The position numbers and the translations under genes were made by a program. The notes beneath the pieces were generated by a model. The model saw only the letters and a list, made by a program, of their open reading frames with translations, was not told where the DNA came from and did not search any database. A DNA stretch of 64,000 bases from Flavobacteriaceae bacterium R38. GTDB taxonomy: Bacteria > Bacteroidota > Bacteroidia > Flavobacteriales > Flavobacteriaceae. Positions 8,650 through 17,340 of this stretch are shown in pieces. The first letter of the stretch is position 1, and every line of letters starts with the position of its first letter. The stretch is taken from positions 702,284-766,283 of the forward strand of contig WXYP01000002.1 in NCBI GenBank assembly GCA_009901575.1, in the 5' to 3' direction.

Positions 8650-10827
8650 CTACCTACTTACTACGGTAATTGAACCCTTTTTAACGGATTTTCCATTTTT
8701 CTGGATAAAATAGTAGTAAATAGAAGCTTCATTTTTATCTGTTAACGAGTTTTCCGGCCAATTATTCTGATATGAATTTGTTTTTAGTACGGGCTGACCA
8801 TAAGGGTCACAAATAGTAACTTCTACCTCAGGGTCATTTATAAACTTAGCCGGAAGGACCCATTTATCATTTATATTGTCTTGGTTAGGGGTAATAATGT
8901 TAGGCACCTCAACTACTTCTAAAATTTCTGCTGTGATTTCTTTTACAACCTCACATCCGTTTTTAGTAGCAACCAGGTAATACGTACCAGGTTCATTTAT
9001 TGTAAATGAATCTGCAGAAGATACTACCAGGCCATTGGTATCTTTCCATAAGTAAGAATCTCCACCAGATGCAGAAATAATTTCTGAGGTATTAGGTGCT
9101 ATAAAGATAGCTGTAGAAGGAAAAACAGATATTACGTCTTCTCCAAACAGATTTATAATTAAATCATCTGAAGTCGTTGAACAACCATTAATATCTACAA
9201 CAACATAAAATGTTCCGTCTGTATTCACTTCGAATGTATTTGAAGCTGTACTTCCCATTAATTGTCCGTTTCTATACCAGTTGTATGTTGCACCTTCGTA
9301 AGCTACTGTTGTGATTACAGCTTCTCCATTATTTGAGCAGATAAACTCTGTATCAGAACTCAATGTTACATTTGGTAAACCCAGTTTAACATTCAATTCG
9401 TTAGATACAAAATCCAAATCATTAAAACTACTTTCAAGTTTATAGTTACCATTTTCGGTATAACTTTCAATAGCATATGAAGGCCCTGTCTCATTTATTG
9501 ATGCGTTATCTTTAGTCCAATTGAATTGGAAGTTGTCAAAATGGGCTGGTAAAACATCTTGTTCAAAACCATTTACTGCCTTTGCTATAATCGATTTAAT
9601 ATTGATCTGAGTATTGATACTTTCACAAGAGCTATAATCATCATTGTAATCTATTAACGCAGTAAACGAAACAGGGTCAAAAACTTTAAATTCGGGAGAA
9701 TCTACTACTCCTAAACACGATCCGGGAGCAGAAACCTTAGCATGGTAAGTTCCTGCTTCATTGGCTTGATATTCCAGAGAAATACCATTTGCGACCAATT
9801 CGTCATTTCTATACCATGAAACACGAGGATTGGATGTAGATGTAGCAATTCTAAGTGTTACTGAATTCTCATCAAGTAAAATATTTTCTAACGGACTTTC
9901 TGCCGTGACTGTAGTCGTATTGCTTGTAGGTTCTCTAAAACTAATGGTTTCTGAAATAGCTTCGCAACCTCCTTCATTCACTAAAGATAATTTGTAAGTT
10001 CCATAAGTATTATCAGATGCTTGTAGTTCTAATTGAGGCGTATATGGTGGTAAATCTGTTAATTCCACATCGTTTCTAAACCATCTGTAATCTAAAAACT
10101 CATTATCTGTAACTGCTCTTAATGTATGCGTAGTTCCCGGGCAAGCTTCAACTGTGTTTTCTCCTTCAATTCTTGCATCAATTTCTTCTCCAAAATTTAC
10201 AATAACAATATTAGAATGTAACTGCCCTGTACAATCTCCGAAAAAAGCTTCTGCATGGTATTCTCCGGAAGTCGTTACACTTATACTATTACCTGCTTCC
10301 TGGTAAAAAGCACCGTCTTTATACCAAATATAACTTGAAGCAACATCAACATTGAGGCTAATTGTCGCTGAGCTTCCTCCACAAATTGCTACATCTTCAT
10401 AGTTGTTTAAAATCAAAACAGCATTAGGTATAAAGTAGGCATTAAATGAAGATGTAGTTGGGCTTATCTTTGCTGGAGAAGTAGATCGTACACGTATTTT
10501 ATAATCCTGACCGGCAATATCTCTTGGAAAAGAAAACGAAGTTTCAAATTCAAAAGAAAAATTTTTATCTGAAATTGTTTTCAAAATTTGGGGCGATGCA
10601 AAACTTCCTGAAGCATCTGATAATTCTAAATAAAATACATTATCAGTATTAAACGGATTCGTATCATAACTTATAATAGTATTAAAGTTATTGAAATTAT
10701 CAGAAGCACAAGCGTAAGCAAAAGATAGTTCTGGGGCATTTAGCGTTTGGGCTTGGCTAAATTGAAATATGGTCAGTAAAAAACAGCATAGTATCCACCT
10801 TACTGTTTGGTGTAATTTTTGTCTCAT
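8650..10827 (-). CDS. Secreted Ig-like repeat protein with T9SS type B (gliding-motility-associated) C-terminal domain
   Basis: A 725-residue cell-surface or secreted protein. It begins with a signal peptide ending FSQAQ, then carries about six Ig-like/PKD-like repeats, each with paired cysteines and phrases such as YNWYRNG, YRWFRND, VSWYRND and GTYYLVATKNG. The last 85 residues form the type B T9SS sorting domain: NIITPNQDNINDKWVLP, ICDPYGQPVLKTNSY, then IYYYFIQKNGKSVKKGSITV, matching the gliding-motility-associated C-terminal family. Such proteins are exported by the T9SS with help from a PorP/SprF partner, four of which follow immediately. Repeats of this type suggest adhesion or matrix binding. 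It is much smaller than SprB. It is the first gene of the array, with a long upstream region. Confidence 0.88.
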   Translation of the reverse strand: MRQKLHQTVRWILCCFLLTIFQFSQAQTLNAPELSFAYACASDNFNNFNTIISYDTNPFNTDNVFYLELSDASGSFASPQILKTISDKNFSFEFETSFSFPRDIAGQDYKIRVRSTSPAKISPTTSSFNAYFIPNAVLILNNYEDVAICGGSSATISLNVDVASSYIWYKDGAFYQEAGNSISVTTSGEYHAEAFFGDCTGQLHSNIVIVNFGEEIDARIEGENTVEACPGTTHTLRAVTDNEFLDYRWFRNDVELTDLPPYTPQLELQASDNTYGTYKLSLVNEGGCEAISETISFREPTSNTTTVTAESPLENILLDENSVTLRIATSTSNPRVSWYRNDELVANGISLEYQANEAGTYHAKVSAPGSCLGVVDSPEFKVFDPVSFTALIDYNDDYSSCESINTQINIKSIIAKAVNGFEQDVLPAHFDNFQFNWTKDNASINETGPSYAIESYTENGNYKLESSFNDLDFVSNELNVKLGLPNVTLSSDTEFICSNNGEAVITTVAYEGATYNWYRNGQLMGSTASNTFEVNTDGTFYVVVDINGCSTTSDDLIINLFGEDVISVFPSTAIFIAPNTSEIISASGGDSYLWKDTNGLVVSSADSFTINEPGTYYLVATKNGCEVVKEITAEILEVVEVPNIITPNQDNINDKWVLPAKFINDPEVEVTICDPYGQPVLKTNSYQNNWPENSLTDKNEASIYYYFIQKNGKSVKKGSITVVSR

Positions 10828-11233
10828 GGTAATATTTTTGGGGTAAAAATAAAAGGGCTAATAAAGTGATAAGAAATCTTATCCTGAAGGAGTAAACTTA
10901 TGTCATAGGCGTATAGTTTTTTGTTGTTTGTTTGATTAAAACTACTCATAAATAATTTAAACTCCAACTAAAATTTGATATTTTATTGCATTTCATCGAT
11001 GATTTTGTGCTTTTAATCGTCAAAAACTATGATTTTCTCTATGCTGAGCGGGAAATGTTAAAATTTAAAAAAAAATAAAATTTTATAGTTTTTCTAAAAA
11101 TAGAATTCGATGATTTGATGCTTTTGAAGCTTTCAAAGTAAACTAAGAAAATGATTAATCGCAGAAGTTTTTAACTGATCTTTGGTTTTAGATTCAAAAA
11201 AATATATATCTTGATCTTTAAACAATTCTAATT
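10828..11233. other. 406-bp divergent intergenic region between the T9SS array and a histidine phosphatase gene
   Basis: No gene is seen. It must hold the promoters of both flanking units. Visible structure: a 16-bp palindrome at 10868-10883 (GATAAGA-AA-TCTTATC) about 40 bp upstream of the array's first start codon; an imperfect direct repeat beginning TCGATGATTT at 10996 and 11107; and an A/T-only hairpin (TAAAATTT at 11059-11066 with AAATTTTA at 11078-11085). A weak plus-strand promoter may lie at 11182-11213 (TTG, 20-bp gap, TATATCTTG). No clean TAnnTTTG box was found for the minus strand. Confidence 0.5.
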
Positions 11234-11743
11234 ATGCAAAGAGTCATTCTTTTTTTATTCATTGTCGCCTATAACTTTACAGGGTATACTCAAGATATTA
11301 AAGGTACTGAAACAACTACTATATATTTTATAAGACACGCCGAAAAAGACAGAAGTAATCCTAACGATAGAAATCCTGCACTTACACAAGACGGTTTAGG
11401 CCGTGCAGTAAAATGGGCAGAAGTCTTAAAAAACCAGAAATTAGACGCTGTTTATTCTACAGATTATAACAGAACGAAACAAACCGCTGCTCCTTCTGCT
11501 GCAAAAAACGGGTTAGAGGTTACTTTGTACGATCCCAGAAACTTTAACCCGAATACATTAAAAGAATTAAAGGAAAAGACTATTCTGGTAGTTGGCCATA
11601 GCAATACTACCCCAGCCATGGTTAATACCATATTAGGAAGCAAAAAATATCAGCAAATAGATGATTCTAATAATGGAAACCTGTATGTTGTTACCATACA
11701 AAATGGTACTGTAGTTAACAGTACACTACTATATATTAATTAA
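11234..11743 (+). CDS. Periplasmic histidine phosphatase family protein (SixA/phosphoglycerate-mutase-like)
   Basis: A 169-residue member of the histidine phosphatase superfamily. A hydrophobic signal peptide (residues 1-20, ending GYTQ) sends it out of the cytoplasm. The catalytic phospho-acceptor His is in RHAEK at residues 34-38, where most members have RHG or RHA; the second catalytic His is in GHSNT at 121-125, with YSTDYNRTKQTA supplying the conserved Arg. The small size and RHAEK form resemble bacterial SixA-like or broad-specificity phosphatases; the substrate is unknown. The 3' end overlaps the convergent DUF6503 gene by 8 bp. Confidence 0.85.
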   Translation: MQRVILFLFIVAYNFTGYTQDIKGTETTTIYFIRHAEKDRSNPNDRNPALTQDGLGRAVKWAEVLKNQKLDAVYSTDYNRTKQTAAPSAAKNGLEVTLYDPRNFNPNTLKELKEKTILVVGHSNTTPAMVNTILGSKKYQQIDDSNNGNLYVVTIQNGTVVNSTLLYIN

Positions 11744-12503
11744 GGGTTACAGCGACATTTTCCAATTCAATTTTAGAAAGTAGTTTTAGCTTACCTTCTT
11801 CGAATGCTTTTGCCATATCTTCCAGTTTGGTAGAAGCTTCAGCTGGTTTGTAATTGTTGTGGTCTGCAAAACGTAAACCTTCAACAAAACGTTCATTATA
11901 AGCTTCTCGTAATCGTATTCCTCCTCCGTCTACGTGGTACTCATAAGCCAGGTAATCAATGATATAATTTTCTTTATTCACCCAATAAATAAAGACATCA
12001 TCAAAATCTGTACCTCCACCCTCTTGATCAAAATAAACTTTAATCTTATAATATGGAGTTCCTTTTATTGTAGTTTCTCCTAATAGTTCTTTATGAACTG
12101 CCTTATCATTTAATCCTTGTGGTAAATATGCAAAATAATGAACAGAATTTACAGAATTTGAATACCTGGTTACCATAGAATCTGCAACCTGAACCTCGTC
12201 TTCATTTATATATCTCTTAAATTCATTAGAATACAGTACATCTTTGGTTTGAGTTCCTGTTGAATCTGTAGTAATCCTAACCAATTCTCTTCCATGTGAA
12301 TTTCTTTTAGAAGTATAGGTACGTCCTCTGAAATCAAAAGATATTTCTGCATTACGAAAAGTATCTCCACCTGATGCTTTTATTGAATTATTAATAATGG
12401 CTACAGCAGTTAATGATTTGTCATTTTCTTTTTCTTCTTTATTTACAGTATTACATGAAATAAATAAAGTTAAAGCTCCAAGTATAGAAAGGTAATTTCG
12501 CAT
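11736..12503 (-). CDS. DUF6503 family lipoprotein
   Basis: A 255-residue protein with a lipoprotein signal peptide: hydrophobic core then LFISCNTV, with lipobox Cys at residue 17. The body (ISFDFRGRTYTSKRN, later VYFDQEGGGTDFDDVFIYW, then GIRLREAYNERFVEGLRF) matches a family of Bacteroidota lipoproteins called DUF6503, some of which are wrongly labelled deoxyribose-phosphate aldolase in databases. It resembles LolA/LolB-like outer-membrane lipoprotein folds in having repeated beta-strands that describe a cavity, but the function is unknown. It ends convergently against the phosphatase gene with an 8-bp overlap. Confidence 0.7.
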   Translation of the reverse strand: MRNYLSILGALTLFISCNTVNKEEKENDKSLTAVAIINNSIKASGGDTFRNAEISFDFRGRTYTSKRNSHGRELVRITTDSTGTQTKDVLYSNEFKRYINEDEVQVADSMVTRYSNSVNSVHYFAYLPQGLNDKAVHKELLGETTIKGTPYYKIKVYFDQEGGGTDFDDVFIYWVNKENYIIDYLAYEYHVDGGGIRLREAYNERFVEGLRFADHNNYKPAEASTKLEDMAKAFEEGKLKLLSKIELENVAVTLN

Positions 12504-12565
12504 TTATAATTTTTTAGGTTACTAAATTATCTATTAAGTCGAAAGTCTACCTTTAAAATAACGTT

Positions 12566-12597
12566 AAAAAAAAGTATCGCGATTACGCGATACTTTT
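12566..12597 (-). terminator. Rho-independent terminator of ompW
   Basis: A 12-bp perfect stem (12570-12581 with 12586-12597), loop ATTA. On the minus strand it is followed by a T8 tract (A-run at 12566-12573), so it ends the ompW transcript before the DUF6503 gene. Confidence 0.85.
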
Positions 12598-12619
12598 CTT
12601 ATTATTTATTTGGGCTTTT

Positions 12620-13261
12620 TTAGAACTTCAAACCAATTCCAATACCTATTACCAAAGGATCAATTTTAATGTCTTTAGCGATTACTGTTGCTCCAAGAGC
12701 AGACGTGGCATTTACTGATGCATCTGTTTGTAAGAGTAATTTTTTAATATCAAGGTTTATAAACCATTTATCATTAAGTGCGTAATCTAATCCGCCCTGA
12801 AAGGCAAATCCAATAGTGTTATCATAATCTATATCATCTGCTACAGGTCCTTCATCTACCCCATAAAAGATAGTATAGTTTATTCCCGCACCTAAATATG
12901 GTTTAAGCTTACCTCCTGTAAAGTGATATTGCAAGGTTAATGTTGGAGGCAATAACCACACATCTCCTAAATCGATATTACCAGCAGCTGTAGCTACAGC
13001 ACTTACATCATGATTGGTTGTCGCCAAGATTAATTCTGCTGCCCAGTTTTTGGTAAAGAAATATGTAAAATCCAATTCCGGAACATACTCTGTAGAGATC
13101 GAAACATCTCCTCCTATCCCACTAATGGTAGCACTTTCATCTGGTATTACAGAAATCAAACGCAACCTGGCCTGCCATTTTTTTTCTTCAGATTTTTCTT
13201 CTTGCGCCGTTAACTGAAATGTACATAGTAATAAAAAAATGCCTAAAATTAATTTTCTCAT
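12620..13261 (-). CDS. ompW: OmpW family outer-membrane protein
   Basis: A 213-residue eight-stranded beta-barrel of the OmpW family. There is a signal peptide (TFQLTAQEE), then alternating barrel strands, the family hallmarks VPELDFTYFFTKNWAAELI, LLPPTLTLQYHF and KPYLGAGINYTIFY, and a C-terminal GIGIGLKF ending in Phe, as expected for BAM substrates. OmpW proteins form a narrow hydrophobic channel; in enterobacteria they are linked to redox and stress responses and regulated by FNR. Here a -7 box lies 27 bases upstream with two identical-type palindromes behind it (13315-13366), fitting control by a dimeric activator. Confidence 0.9.
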   Translation of the reverse strand: MRKLILGIFLLLCTFQLTAQEEKSEEKKWQARLRLISVIPDESATISGIGGDVSISTEYVPELDFTYFFTKNWAAELILATTNHDVSAVATAAGNIDLGDVWLLPPTLTLQYHFTGGKLKPYLGAGINYTIFYGVDEGPVADDIDYDNTIGFAFQGGLDYALNDKWFINLDIKKLLLQTDASVNATSALGATVIAKDIKIDPLVIGIGIGLKF

Positions 13262-13287
13262 GATTGTGTCGTTTAAAATTTACATTA

Positions 13288-13295
13288 CAAAAATA
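13288..13295 (-). promoter_or_regulatory. -7 promoter box of ompW (TATTTTTG on the minus strand)
   Basis: The plus-strand sequence CAAAAATA is TATTTTTG on the minus strand, matching TAnnTTTG, 27 bp before the ompW start. No TTG is found at the -33 position; instead the palindrome at 13315-13326 overlaps it, as is usual for activator-dependent promoters. Confidence 0.5.
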
Positions 13296-13314
13296 TTGCT
13301 GACATTTTTTTCTA

Positions 13315-13366
13315 TTAATGACATTAGTCATTGTTCAGAAATAAAAAAATAAAATTAATGTCATTA
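13315..13366. promoter_or_regulatory. Paired operator-like palindromes upstream of ompW
   Basis: Two copies of the odd palindrome TAATG[A/T]CATTA lie at 13316-13326 and 13356-13366, with centres exactly 40 bp apart, about four helical turns. Relative to the expected ompW transcription start (about 13282), the centres fall near -40 and -80, typical of class II activator sites of the Crp/Fnr type. The first copy also runs into an overlapping GTCATT half-site. The protein is not known; a Crp/Fnr-family regulator is inferred from spacing and from ompW regulation in other bacteria. Confidence 0.45.
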
Positions 13367-13409
13367 TAAATTGTATAAAGACATGCTAAAACGTTTCAAT
13401 AAATGTTAT

Positions 13410-13417
13410 TACCTTTG
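13410..13417 (+). promoter_or_regulatory. -7 promoter box of smpB (TACCTTTG)
   Basis: Exact match to TAnnTTTG, only 7 bases before the smpB ATG, implying a very short or absent leader. There is no clear TTG at -33. Confidence 0.4.
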
Positions 13418-13424
13418 ACAGACC

Positions 13425-13883
13425 ATGCAAAAAAACATTAACATACAGAATAAAAGGGCACGTTTTGAATACGAAATCCTGGATAAATATACAGCCGGTA
13501 TAGTTTTAACAGGTACCGAAATAAAATCCATTCGCCTTAGTAAAGCTTCTATTTCTGAAAGTTTTTGTGAGTTCAATGAAGGAGGAGAACTCTTCATTAT
13601 CAATATGTTTATAGAAGAATATATGCATGGTAGTCATTACAATCATAAACCAAAAAGTGAACGTAAATTACTCCTTAATAAAAACGAATTAAGAAAACTT
13701 CACAAAGAAGTAAAAAATACCGGACTCACTATTGTGCCCTTAAGATTGTTTTTAAATGAAAAAGGACTTGCAAAATTAAATATTGCCTTAGTTAGAGGTA
13801 AAAAACTTCACGATAAGCGCGAGACTATTAAAGATAGAGACAACAAGAGAGAATTAGATCGTATTAAAAAATCATATAGATAG
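13425..13883 (+). CDS. smpB: SsrA-binding protein SmpB
   Basis: SmpB binds tmRNA and delivers it to stalled ribosomes in trans-translation. The 152-residue length is normal. Family hallmarks are all present: N-terminal [20 protein letters not shown], the motif [18 protein letters not shown], the central [29 protein letters not shown] near the C-terminus and a basic tail (KKSYR) that enters the ribosomal A site. The gene stands alone between divergent ompW and a downstream outer-membrane protein gene. The tmRNA gene itself is not in this window. Confidence 0.97.
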   Translation: MQKNINIQNKRARFEYEILDKYTAGIVLTGTEIKSIRLSKASISESFCEFNEGGELFIINMFIEEYMHGSHYNHKPKSERKLLLNKNELRKLHKEVKNTGLTIVPLRLFLNEKGLAKLNIALVRGKKLHDKRETIKDRDNKRELDRIKKSYR

Positions 13884-13959
13884 TTATTTCATTTATGAAT
13901 TTGAGGCAACCATTTTAGTAAAAAAAGTATCTCCATTATAAAACAATTATAATTCTAAA

Positions 13960-16419
13960 GTGAAAAACAAATTACTCTTTATCCTTCTGTTTCTTTTTCA
14001 TCTTAAAATGTTTGCTCAAATAAAAGGAAATGTGACAGATCAGAATGAAACTCCATTACCTTATGTCAATATTTTTATAAAAAACACATATACCGGTACT
14101 ACTACAAATGAATCGGGAATTTACCAGTTAGAGCTCGATAAAAAGGGAACATATGTTATCACCTTTCAATATCTGGGTTTTAAAACTATCAATAAAGAAA
14201 TTACTATCGATAGTTTTCCATATACATTAGACATTATTCTTCTGGAAGAATCAGTCTCGTTAAATGAAGTTGTCGTTAATGCCGAAGAAAATCCGGCAAA
14301 TGAGATCATCAGGAAAACAATAGCAAACAGGGAAAAAAATTTAAATAAGATTAATGAATTCACAAGTGATTTCTATTCTAGGGGTATTTATCGTTTAAAA
14401 GATGCTCCAGAGCGTATATTGGGGCAGGATTTAGGGGATTTTGGTGGCGGATTGGATTCTACACGCACCGGGGTAATCTACTTATCAGAAACCAAATCTG
14501 AAATTACATATAAGCGACCAAATTCTTTTAAAGAAAAAATAATAGCTTCTAAAGTTAGTGGAAGTGATAATGGTTTTAGTTTTAACAGCGCTTCTGAAGT
14601 TAATTTTAGCTTTTATCAGAATACCATTGAATTCAATACAAGTCTTATATCTCCGATATCAGATTATGCTTTTAACTATTACCGTTACTGGTTAGAAGGG
14701 ACATTTTATGACGATCGGAACAATCTTGTCAACAAAGTTAAGGTAACGCCTAAACGACCTAAAGATAGGGTTGGAGAAGGATATCTTTATATTATTGAAG
14801 ATGATTGGTCATTATATGCTGTTGAGTTCAAAATTACAGGAGAGCAAGCCCAGATTCCTGTAATTGAAACCATCGATTTTAAGCAAAATTATTCGTATTC
14901 TGACACCGATAAAATATGGGTACTCAGATCTCAGGTGTTTGATATCGAATTTGGAATCTTCGGAATTAAAGGAAACGGGCGTTTTACAGCAGTGTATAGC
15001 AATTATAATTTTCAACCGGAATTTGATAAATCGACTTTTACCAGGGAAGTCGTTTCTTTTGAAAAAGAAGCTAACAAAAAAGATGACTCTTTTTGGAACA
15101 ACATCCGTCCCGTTCCACTTACCGATGAAGAATCTGAAGATTATGTAAAAAAAGACAGTATTAAAGAAATCAGGAAATCAAAACCTTATCTTGATTCTTT
15201 AGATCGAAAAAATAACAAATTCAATTTAGGGAATCTTTTCTTTGGATATACTTTTAGAAACTCATACAAAGATTGGCAAGTCAGCTTGAATTCTCTTCTT
15301 TTTGCTACACAATACAACAGCGTACAAGGATGGAATTCTACACTAGGCCTTACTTATTTTAAAAATTATGAAGAAGAAGGACGTTGGTTACGAATCAATA
15401 GTGATTTTAATTATGGTTTTTCAGATGACCGTTTAAGGATGAGTGGTGCTATTGCTTATAAGTTTAATAATTTTTCAAGGCCTATCTTAAGCCTTTCTGG
15501 CGGAGTTAATGCTTCACAGTTTAATGAAGCTGAACCTATTTCTCCACTTATCAATACTGTAAGTTCTCTGGTTTTTGATAATAATTTTATCAAGCTGTTT
15601 GATAAAACATTTGTCCAGGTCAACTATTCTGATGAAATTTTTAACGGCTTCAGGCTTTTTACTTCATTAGCATATGAAGAACGAAAACCTTTGTTTAATA
15701 CCAGGCAAGACGATGATTTCACCTCTAATAACCCACTATTACCTAATGATTTTACCACTCCGGCTATCCAGGAACACGATATCATAAAATTTAATGTTAC
15801 CGGAAGAATTCGCTTTAAACAGGATTACCTAAGTTATCCGGATGCCAAATACAATATAACTAATGACGAATTCCCTTCTTTGTTTCTTACTTATGAGGGA
15901 GGTTTTGCAGCTAGTGATAGTGATTTAAATTTTTCACAATTAAGAGTTCGGTTAACTCAAGATTTTGATATTGCTAATAAAGGTGAATTTGCCTATAATT
16001 TACGAGCAGGTACTTTTATTGATAGTGACGAATTATCATTTGTTGATTTTCAGCATTTCAACGGAAATGAAACACGCATTGGAACTACCAATAATTATTT
16101 GAACAGTTTCAATTTGCTTCCTTATTATGAACTCAGTACAGACGATTCTTATTTTGAAGGACACATAGAACATAATTTTAAAGGATATATCCTGGGTAAA
16201 GTCCCATTGTTAAACAAATTAAATTATAACCTGGCAGTCGGAGCAAATTTATTGGCTACTGATGGCAACCAGCCTTATACAGAATTTTATGTGGGGATCG
16301 ATAATCTGGGGTGGGGTAAATTCAGGTTTTTAAGGTTGGATTATGTTCGTTCTTACCAGGGCGGATTTAGAGAAGATGGAATTATTTTCGGGTTAAAGTT
16401 TTTAGGGGTTTTTCAGTAA
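13960..16419 (+). CDS. DUF5686 family outer-membrane protein with carboxypeptidase-like regulatory domain
   Basis: An 819-residue outer-membrane protein. After a signal peptide (LFHLKMFAQ), residues about 22-105 form a carboxypeptidase-D regulatory-like domain (GNVTDQNETPLPYVNIFIKN, then YLGFKTINKEI and SLNEVVVNAEENPANEII), the plug-side domain seen in SusC-type and DUF5686 proteins. The rest is a long beta-rich region ending in amphipathic barrel strands and a C-terminal GLKFLGVFQ. Unlike SusC proteins it has no recognisable TonB plug. DUF5686 proteins are widespread in Bacteroidota, with function unknown. The start is GTG at 13960, chosen because it directly precedes the signal peptide and no ATG is available. 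Confidence 0.8.
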   Translation: MKNKLLFILLFLFHLKMFAQIKGNVTDQNETPLPYVNIFIKNTYTGTTTNESGIYQLELDKKGTYVITFQYLGFKTINKEITIDSFPYTLDIILLEESVSLNEVVVNAEENPANEIIRKTIANREKNLNKINEFTSDFYSRGIYRLKDAPERILGQDLGDFGGGLDSTRTGVIYLSETKSEITYKRPNSFKEKIIASKVSGSDNGFSFNSASEVNFSFYQNTIEFNTSLISPISDYAFNYYRYWLEGTFYDDRNNLVNKVKVTPKRPKDRVGEGYLYIIEDDWSLYAVEFKITGEQAQIPVIETIDFKQNYSYSDTDKIWVLRSQVFDIEFGIFGIKGNGRFTAVYSNYNFQPEFDKSTFTREVVSFEKEANKKDDSFWNNIRPVPLTDEESEDYVKKDSIKEIRKSKPYLDSLDRKNNKFNLGNLFFGYTFRNSYKDWQVSLNSLLFATQYNSVQGWNSTLGLTYFKNYEEEGRWLRINSDFNYGFSDDRLRMSGAIAYKFNNFSRPILSLSGGVNASQFNEAEPISPLINTVSSLVFDNNFIKLFDKTFVQVNYSDEIFNGFRLFTSLAYEERKPLFNTRQDDDFTSNNPLLPNDFTTPAIQEHDIIKFNVTGRIRFKQDYLSYPDAKYNITNDEFPSLFLTYEGGFAASDSDLNFSQLRVRLTQDFDIANKGEFAYNLRAGTFIDSDELSFVDFQHFNGNETRIGTTNNYLNSFNLLPYYELSTDDSYFEGHIEHNFKGYILGKVPLLNKLNYNLAVGANLLATDGNQPYTEFYVGIDNLGWGKFRFLRLDYVRSYQGGFREDGIIFGLKFLGVFQ

Positions 16420-16430
16420 ATATAGTTTAG

Positions 16431-16542
16431 TTGTCATTCCTGACAAGTGAAACGAAGATCAGGAATCTACTTTTATTGTATAGTAAAGTTAACCTTAATA
16501 TAGATTCCGGATATTTACTAAAAGTAAATTCAGAAATGACAA
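16431..16542. repeat. 112-bp nested palindromic intergenic repeat (REP/MITE-like)
   Basis: The element is almost fully self-complementary. The outer arms TTGTCATTCCTGA (16431-16443) and TCAGAAATGACAA (16530-16542) pair at 12 of 13 positions; the inner arms ATCAGGAATCTA (16458-16469) and TAGATTCCGGAT (16501-16512) pair at 11 of 12. It lies directly after the DUF5686 gene and before the convergent pcm gene. The small reading frame it contains (16431-16685) has no family character. The form recalls short dispersed palindromic elements of flavobacterial genomes whose ends read GTCATTCCTG; other copies are not in this window, so the repeat nature is inferred. Confidence 0.65.
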
Positions 16543-16585
16543 AGGGTTACTTCTCAATACTAACCTCTCAATACTCAGTACTCGA

Positions 16586-17227
16586 TCAATTCTTATCTTC
16601 TAACAATGGGACAAAGCGAAAAGACCCCAATTCTTTCTTTTCAAATTCTTTTTCAGATTTACGAGTATACAATGTCATTACCTGAGAAGTATCTCCCACA
16701 GGAATAACTAACTTTCCTCCTATTTTTAGCTGAGATAACAAAGGTTTAGGAACAAAAGGAGCTCCGGCAGTTACTATAATTCCATCAAAAGGAGCTTCTT
16801 CCGGAAGGCCTTTATAACCATCTCCAAAAATCAGTCTCTTAGGGCGGTACCCTAATTTAGGGAGAAATAAATTGGTACGCTTAAACAATTCTTTCTGTCG
16901 TTCTATAGAGTAAACCACTGCGCCTATCTCAAGGAGAACAGCAGTTTGATATCCGCTTCCTGTACCTATCTCCAGGATCTTATCTCCTTTGTTTACTTCC
17001 AATAATTCGGTTTGAAAAGCAACAGTATACGGTTGTGAAATGGTTTGATTAGCAGCAATTGGGAATGCTTTATCCTGATAAGCATGATCTTCAAAACTAC
17101 TATCCATAAACAAATGCCTGGGAATTGCACGAACTGCATTTAAAACATGATCATTCTTAATTCCTTTAGCTATTAAAACCTCTGCAAGCTGGTTACGCAT
17201 GCCTTTATGCTTAAACGTATCTTTCAC
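16586..17227 (-). CDS. pcm: Protein-L-isoaspartate O-methyltransferase
   Basis: Pcm repairs damaged proteins by methylating L-isoaspartyl residues with S-adenosylmethionine. All 213 residues fit: AIPRHLFMDSSFEDHAYQD, the substrate loop AANQTISQPYTVA, motif I for SAM binding ILEIGTGSGYQTAVLLEIG, then DGYKGLPEEAPFDGIIVTAG and a C-terminal GSFRFVPLL. The start is GTG at 17227; the preceding block KDTFKHKGMRNQL is conserved in Bacteroidota Pcm, so the internal ATG ten codons in is less likely. The gene is divergent from the oxidoreductase gene. Confidence 0.95.
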   Translation of the reverse strand: MKDTFKHKGMRNQLAEVLIAKGIKNDHVLNAVRAIPRHLFMDSSFEDHAYQDKAFPIAANQTISQPYTVAFQTELLEVNKGDKILEIGTGSGYQTAVLLEIGAVVYSIERQKELFKRTNLFLPKLGYRPKRLIFGDGYKGLPEEAPFDGIIVTAGAPFVPKPLLSQLKIGGKLVIPVGDTSQVMTLYTRKSEKEFEKKELGSFRFVPLLEDKN

Positions 17228-17340
17228 TTAAGTTAAATTTGGAAGTTAAAAGTACATATTCTAACGCGTATTCAAATTGATTATCGCTAAAAAAATGCAA
17301 CTATTATTTTGTTTTCTTCGGAAGAATGAGTCAATAATCT

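Noticed and set aside
8650..10827. SprB itself as identity of the type B CTD protein
   Set aside because: The protein is far smaller (725 residues) than SprB and lacks its repeats; only the C-terminal domain and export route are shared.
16431..16685. Small plus-strand reading frame of 84 codons after the DUF5686 gene
   Set aside because: It lies inside the palindromic repeat and overlaps the 3' end of pcm; no family likeness and unusual composition.
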